DNA from: Streptomyces sp. 3214.6
GTDB lineage: Bacteria > Actinomycetota > Actinomycetes > Streptomycetales > Streptomycetaceae
Reading direction: 5' to 3'
DNA: 64,000 nt
NCBI RefSeq assembly: GCF_900129855.1
Contig: NZ_LT670819.1
Coordinates: 7,812,001 to 7,876,000 of the forward strand
Below, one piece after another: positions 61,111 through 64,000 of this stretch; position 1 is the first letter of the stretch, and each line of letters opens with the position of its first letter. The translations under genes and the position numbers were made by a program. The notes beneath the pieces are model-generated. The model was not told the origin of the DNA. It made no database searches and saw only the letters and a program-made list of their open reading frames with translations.

Positions 61111-61344
61111 ATGATCAAGAAGGTCGTCGCTGCTGCGGCTGCCACTGGTGGTCTGGTTCTCGCGGGTGCGGGCCTGGCCGTCGCCGACGCCGGCGCGCAG
61201 GGTGCCGCGGTGCACTCCCCGGGTGTCGTGTCCGGCAACGTGGTCCAGGTGCCCGTGCACATCCCGGTGAACGTCTGCGGCAACACGATCTCGGTGATCG
61301 GGCTGCTGAACCCCGCCTTCGGCAACGTCTGCATCAACAAGTGA
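61111..61344 (+). CDS. chpH: Short chaplin ChpH
   Basis: 77 residues. A signal peptide (KKVVAAAAATGGLVLAGAGL, then AVADA) is followed by one chaplin domain with two cysteines (VNVCGNTISVIGLLNPAFGNVCINK region), which matches S. coelicolor ChpH as I remember it. Chaplins assemble into amyloid-like films that lower surface tension and coat aerial hyphae and spores. AAGGAGGA immediately upstream gives a very strong ribosome binding site at ATG 61111. Followed by its own terminator. Confidence 0.96.
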   Translation: MIKKVVAAAAATGGLVLAGAGLAVADAGAQGAAVHSPGVVSGNVVQVPVHIPVNVCGNTISVIGLLNPAFGNVCINK

Positions 61345-61376
61345 CGTCGACCCGCTGAGGGGTCGTCTGTCGCCGT

Positions 61377-61411
61377 CGGCCCCGGAGCGCGTGCCCTGCG
61401 CTCCGGGGCCG
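61377..61411 (+). terminator. Terminator after chpH
   Basis: CGGCCCCGGAGCGC (61377-61390) pairs perfectly with 61398-61411 around GTGCCCT, followed shortly by TTTT. Confidence 0.88.
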
Positions 61412-61527
61412 ACCGGTCGTTTTCCGAAGGAAAAGCCGAAGAACTTCGAAGTGCCCGAAGAATTCGAACAGCTGCAATGATGCGAGGAATTCGGGACGAG
61501 CATGAGATCGAAAGCAGGGATTCAGCA

Positions 61528-62391
61528 ATGCGACAGGTCACCCGCAAAAGCCTCATGACCGTGGCGGCGGCAACGGGGGTGATCGCCGCCGCCGGCGGCT
61601 ACGCCCACGCCGACTCCGCCGCGAACGGCGTCGCCATGGAGTCGCCCGGCGTCCTGTCGGGCAACTCGGTGCAGGCGCCGATCAACATCCCCGTGAACGT
61701 CTGCGGTAACACCGTCGACGTCGTCGGGGCACTCAACCCGTCCTTCGGCAACTCCTGTGCCAACAAGAGCGGCGGTGCGTCGTCGGGCGGCGGGTACGGC
61801 GACCACCGGGGAGGCGGCGGCAGCCAGGCCGGTAACCACGGTGGGAACCACCAGGGCGGAAACCACAACGGCGGTAGCCACAACGGTGGAGGCCGTGACG
61901 GCTCCGACGCGCAGAGCGGCTCCGGGGGCGCGCACGCGGGCGGTTACACCGGCGGATCGGCCGGTGTCGGCTCCGGCAACCACGTCCAGGCGCCGATCGA
62001 CGTGCCGGTGAACGTGTGCGGCAACAGCGTCGACGTCGTCGGGCTCCTCAACCCGTCGATGGGCAACGACTGTGCCAACGGCGGCGGTGCCGACGTCCAC
62101 ACGCCTCCGTCCCGTGGCCACGAGACGCCGGGCAAGCCCGGTGACCAGGGCCCCGGCAAGCCGGGCGAGCACGGCCAGTCCAACCCGTCCGGACCCGGGG
62201 CCGTGCCGTCCACCTCGGACCACGTGACGCCGGCCGGCGCCGCCTCCGCCCACCGGCCCGCCGCCCAGCCCGCCGCCGCGCAACTCGCGCACACCGGCAG
62301 CGACCTGCCGATGGGCCTCGTCCTGCCGGCCGGCGCGGGCGCACTGCTCGCGGGCGCGGTGCTCTACCGCAAGGCGCGCGCCACCGTGTGA
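61528..62391 (+). CDS. chpC: Long chaplin ChpC with sortase signal
   Basis: 287 residues. A signal peptide (SLMTVAAATGVIAAAGGY, then AHADS) precedes two chaplin domains, each with a pair of cysteines (VNVCGNTVDVVGALNPSFGNSC and VNVCGNSVDVVGLLNPSMGNDC regions), separated by a Gly/His/Asn-rich linker. The C-terminus has the class E sortase motif LAHTG, a hydrophobic helix and the RKARATV tail, so the protein is linked to the cell wall and can anchor the short chaplins. ATG 61528 (AGGGA eight bases upstream) is preferred over the in-phase frame from 61477. I saw no clear BldN promoter in front of it. Confidence 0.95.
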   Translation: MRQVTRKSLMTVAAATGVIAAAGGYAHADSAANGVAMESPGVLSGNSVQAPINIPVNVCGNTVDVVGALNPSFGNSCANKSGGASSGGGYGDHRGGGGSQAGNHGGNHQGGNHNGGSHNGGGRDGSDAQSGSGGAHAGGYTGGSAGVGSGNHVQAPIDVPVNVCGNSVDVVGLLNPSMGNDCANGGGADVHTPPSRGHETPGKPGDQGPGKPGEHGQSNPSGPGAVPSTSDHVTPAGAASAHRPAAQPAAAQLAHTGSDLPMGLVLPAGAGALLAGAVLYRKARATV

Positions 62392-62412
62392 CCCTCCCGG
62401 GCGCAGCACGCG

Positions 62413-62448
62413 ACGGAGCGGGCCCCGCCTCGGCGGGGCCCGCTCCGT
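62413..62448. terminator. Bidirectional terminator between chpC and the DUF5703 gene
   Basis: ACGGAGCGGGCCCCGCC (62413-62429) pairs with 62432-62448, then TT. It serves the convergent genes on both sides. Confidence 0.88.
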
Positions 62449-62463
62449 TTCCGTCGTCTCACC

Positions 62464-62652
62464 TCACCACGTGGCCCGCACCTGGCGGATGATGCGCCTG
62501 CGCAACCGCACCCTGCGGCTGCCGTCACGCAGCAGGCTCAGGCGGTCCAACTCCCAGTGTCCGTACTCGGCATGGTCGGTCAGCAGTCGTGTCGCCTCCT
62601 TGCGGGAGACCCCGCGCGGTACGTACACGTCGACAAATTCGTATTCCGGCAT
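62464..62652 (-). CDS. DUF5703 family protein
   Basis: 62 residues, small basic protein of unknown function, conserved in Streptomyces (MPEYEFVDVYVPRGVSRKEA at the start; an Arg-rich end RRVRLRRRIIRQVRATW). The N-terminal half could be a ferredoxin-like beta-alpha unit. The gene is divergent from the acidic hypothetical with only 47 bp between them, so their promoters overlap. Confidence 0.85.
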   Translation of the reverse strand: MPEYEFVDVYVPRGVSRKEATRLLTDHAEYGHWELDRLSLLRDGSRRVRLRRRIIRQVRATW

Positions 62653-62699
62653 CGCATCTATTGTGCGGGCTGGGGCCCGGTACGGATAGCGTCTGCACT

Positions 62700-63377
62700 A
62701 TGTCTGATGCTGCGCAGCCCACCGCTGCCGAGGTACGTGCCGCCGCCGAGGCGGTCAAGACCGCGCTCGACCGCCACCTGGCGGCGGTCGAGCGCAGGTC
62801 GGGTGAGGACGACCCGGCCGTCTACGAGGCGTTCAACGAGTTGGCCGCGGCCGCCGAGGTCTATGACGAGCTGCTCTACGACCGCTATGACGAGGTCACG
62901 CCCTTCGAGATCCCCGGCGCGGAGGACTCCCTGCCGCCGTACGAGGGCCCCGAGGAGCCGAACGCGCTGAGCGTGCTGATCCGCCGCGACTACGCCGTCG
63001 CGGAGCCACAGCGGCTGCTGGCGCAGGCCCAGCGGGTCGAGGCGGCGGACGACGAGGGAGTGGGCGCGGAGGTCGCGGGCACCGTGCACGGGGCGCTGGG
63101 CATCCTGTTCGGCGAGTTCGAACCGGACGAGATCGCCTCCCGCCACAAGGAGTTCGGCCTGGAGGAGGGCGACTCCACCCTGTGGGTGCTGGCCACCGAG
63201 GAACCGGCCGAGCCGGGCGAGTGGCTGGAGACACCGTTCGACCAGGCCGATCCCGGCCGGGTGGTCTGCCGTTTCGACGTGAGCGCGGTGTTCGACGAAC
63301 TCGAGGACGCCGACGACGGCGAGGATCTCGTGGACATCGAGGACGAGGATCTGGAGCCACTGGACGCGGACCGCTAG
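62700..63377 (+). CDS. Conserved acidic hypothetical protein
   Basis: 225 residues, no recognised family, strongly acidic, especially the last 35 residues (Asp/Glu-rich EDADDGEDLVDIEDEDLEP). The N-terminal half is helical (VRAAAEAVKTALDRHLAAVE). No ribosome binding site precedes ATG 62700, but TAGCGT at about 62686-62691 is spaced as a -10 element for transcription starting at the A of ATG, so the mRNA is probably leaderless, which is common in Streptomyces. Confidence 0.82.
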   Translation: MSDAAQPTAAEVRAAAEAVKTALDRHLAAVERRSGEDDPAVYEAFNELAAAAEVYDELLYDRYDEVTPFEIPGAEDSLPPYEGPEEPNALSVLIRRDYAVAEPQRLLAQAQRVEAADDEGVGAEVAGTVHGALGILFGEFEPDEIASRHKEFGLEEGDSTLWVLATEEPAEPGEWLETPFDQADPGRVVCRFDVSAVFDELEDADDGEDLVDIEDEDLEPLDADR

Positions 63378-63414
63378 CGGTCAGCGGGAAGCCGGCAGGT
63401 TCCGAGAGGTCATG

Positions 63415-63458
63415 ACGGCGGCGGCCGCGAGGGGAAGACCCTTCGCGGCCGCCGCCGT
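63415..63458. terminator. Bidirectional terminator hairpin
   Basis: ACGGCGGCGGCCGCGA (63415-63430) pairs with 63443-63458. Two further short hairpins follow (TCCCAGGAC-T-GTCCTGGGA at 63462-63480; GCCCGCC-TA-GGCGGGC at 63501-63516), the last covering the stop codon of the leftward gene. Confidence 0.82.
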
Positions 63459-63506
63459 TCGTCCCAGGACTGTCCTGGGAACGTGCTGGGAACGTGCTGG
63501 GCCCGC

Positions 63507-64000
63507 CTAGGCGGGGCCCGCCGCCGGGACCTGGGTGCGCAGCAGTACCGGCAGGCGGGTCGTGCGAGGCTTCGCCGGAACCTCGGCGACGGCTCTCGGG
63601 AGGGCCTGTTCCACGCCGTGCACCACGGACAGATGGCGCTCCGCCCGGCCGAAGGCCGTGTACACCCAGGGGCGGGAGAGGGCCTGCGCCGCGTTCCCGG
63701 GCAGCACCGCGACCGCCGCGGGCCACCGGCTGCCCACCGCCTGGTGCGCGGTCAGCGCCCACCCGTGCCGCACGGCCTGTTCCACCCGCTCCCTCGGTAC
63801 GACGACGGGGGCGCCCGCGCACGTCAGGTGCAGCCCCTCCGCGTCGGCCGTCACCACCCGGCCCGGCACCGTACGGCCCGGCGCGGGGGAGTAGGCGATC
63901 CGGTCGCCGGGGTCGAAGCCGCCGAAGCGGCCGGGGCCCGGATTGAGCCGTTCCTTGAGGGCGGCGTTCAGCGCGCGTGTGCCGGCCGCGCCGCCGTGCC
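63507..64000 (-). CDS. RecD-like helicase / AAA ATPase, C-terminal part (runs off the window)
   Basis: The visible 164 residues are the C-terminus; the 5' end lies beyond 64000. TRALNAALKERLNPG and FGGFDPGDRIAYSP resemble the UvrD/RecD2 C-terminal core, and HGWALTAHQAVGSRWPAAVAV is the motif V-like segment of RecD-type SF1B helicases (usual form T-x-H-K-x-Q-G-x-E). The more common lysine and glutamine positions read Gln and Val here. It likely acts in DNA repair or recombination. A shorter in-phase GTG at 63869 is not a real start, because homology extends past it to the edge. Confidence 0.75.
   Translation of the reverse strand, partial: HGGAAGTRALNAALKERLNPGPGRFGGFDPGDRIAYSPAPGRTVPGRVVTADAEGLHLTCAGAPVVVPRERVEQAVRHGWALTAHQAVGSRWPAAVAVLPGNAAQALSRPWVYTAFGRAERHLSVVHGVEQALPRAVAEVPAKPRTTRLPVLLRTQVPAAGPA

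Noticed and set aside
1..64000. CRISPR arrays, insertion sequences, rRNA genes and riboswitches
   Set aside because: No regularly spaced repeats, transposase genes or rRNA sequence were seen, and no leader resembled a known riboswitch class.

Overview
This is 64 kb of chromosomal DNA from a Streptomyces or a very close relative. The evidence is the very high G+C, dense GTG/ATG starts with purine-rich ribosome binding sites, many stop/start overlaps, an adjacent pair of chaplin genes (short ChpH type, long ChpC type), a SoxR of the actinobacterial kind, and several gene groups that I remember sitting near each other in the SCO1670s-SCO1690s part of the S. coelicolor chromosome (chpC, chpH, the gluconate genes, soxR). 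The synteny statement is from memory and was not checked.

Layout. 0-9 kb: the start of a MaoC-like hydratase gene, divergent soxR, a zinc-ribbon hypothetical, a secreted penicillin-acylase-family Ntn hydrolase, an alpha/beta hydrolase, and an SDR / acyl-CoA ligase / TetR operon. 9-21 kb: a polymorphic-toxin module made of a secreted LamG-repeat protein, a 2,300-residue RHS/YD-repeat protein with a Hint release domain and a ParB/Srx-like C-terminal tip, and a small overlapping gene that is the likely immunity protein. 21-27 kb: acyl-CoA dehydrogenase plus a phosphotransferase-fold partner, a quinone oxidoreductase, two DUF202 membrane proteins, a Nudix hydrolase and a DMT transporter. The acyl-CoA dehydrogenase pair and the SDR/ligase operon carry near-identical ACCGACCGGT-type palindromes and probably answer to the TetR protein at 8.5 kb. 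27-30 kb: a TPR-like hypothetical and a periplasmic molybdopterin oxidoreductase with its membrane cytochrome b. 30-34.4 kb: a gluconate/idonate catabolic operon (gntK, gntP, SDR, zinc dehydrogenase) with a divergent GntR/FadR repressor. 34.4-40.7 kb: a YchJ protein, a decayed VOC gene, and a Pls/PosA-type single-module NRPS translationally coupled to an M1 peptidase, which suggests a cationic poly-amino-acid pathway with its own hydrolase.

41.4-59.3 kb holds the most unusual locus: eight co-directional genes, most with overlapping stops and starts. They encode a large NTPase-like protein with a degenerate Walker A motif, an SPFH-like protein, a membrane vWA protein, a tubulin-like protein, a multi-TM protein, a pseudokinase, a TRAFAC-type GTPase and a GAP1-like protein. 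The composition resembles computationally predicted GTPase-centred conflict systems; I know of no experimental role. It ends at a terminator next to tRNA-Leu(GAG).

59.6-64 kb returns to conserved Streptomyces genes: an M20 peptidase, chpH with a clear BldN-type promoter, chpC with a LAxTG sortase signal, a DUF5703 protein, a leaderless acidic hypothetical, and the C-terminal part of a RecD-like helicase that runs off the window. Strong intrinsic hairpins separate most transcription units. I saw no CRISPR array, insertion sequence, integrase or rRNA.
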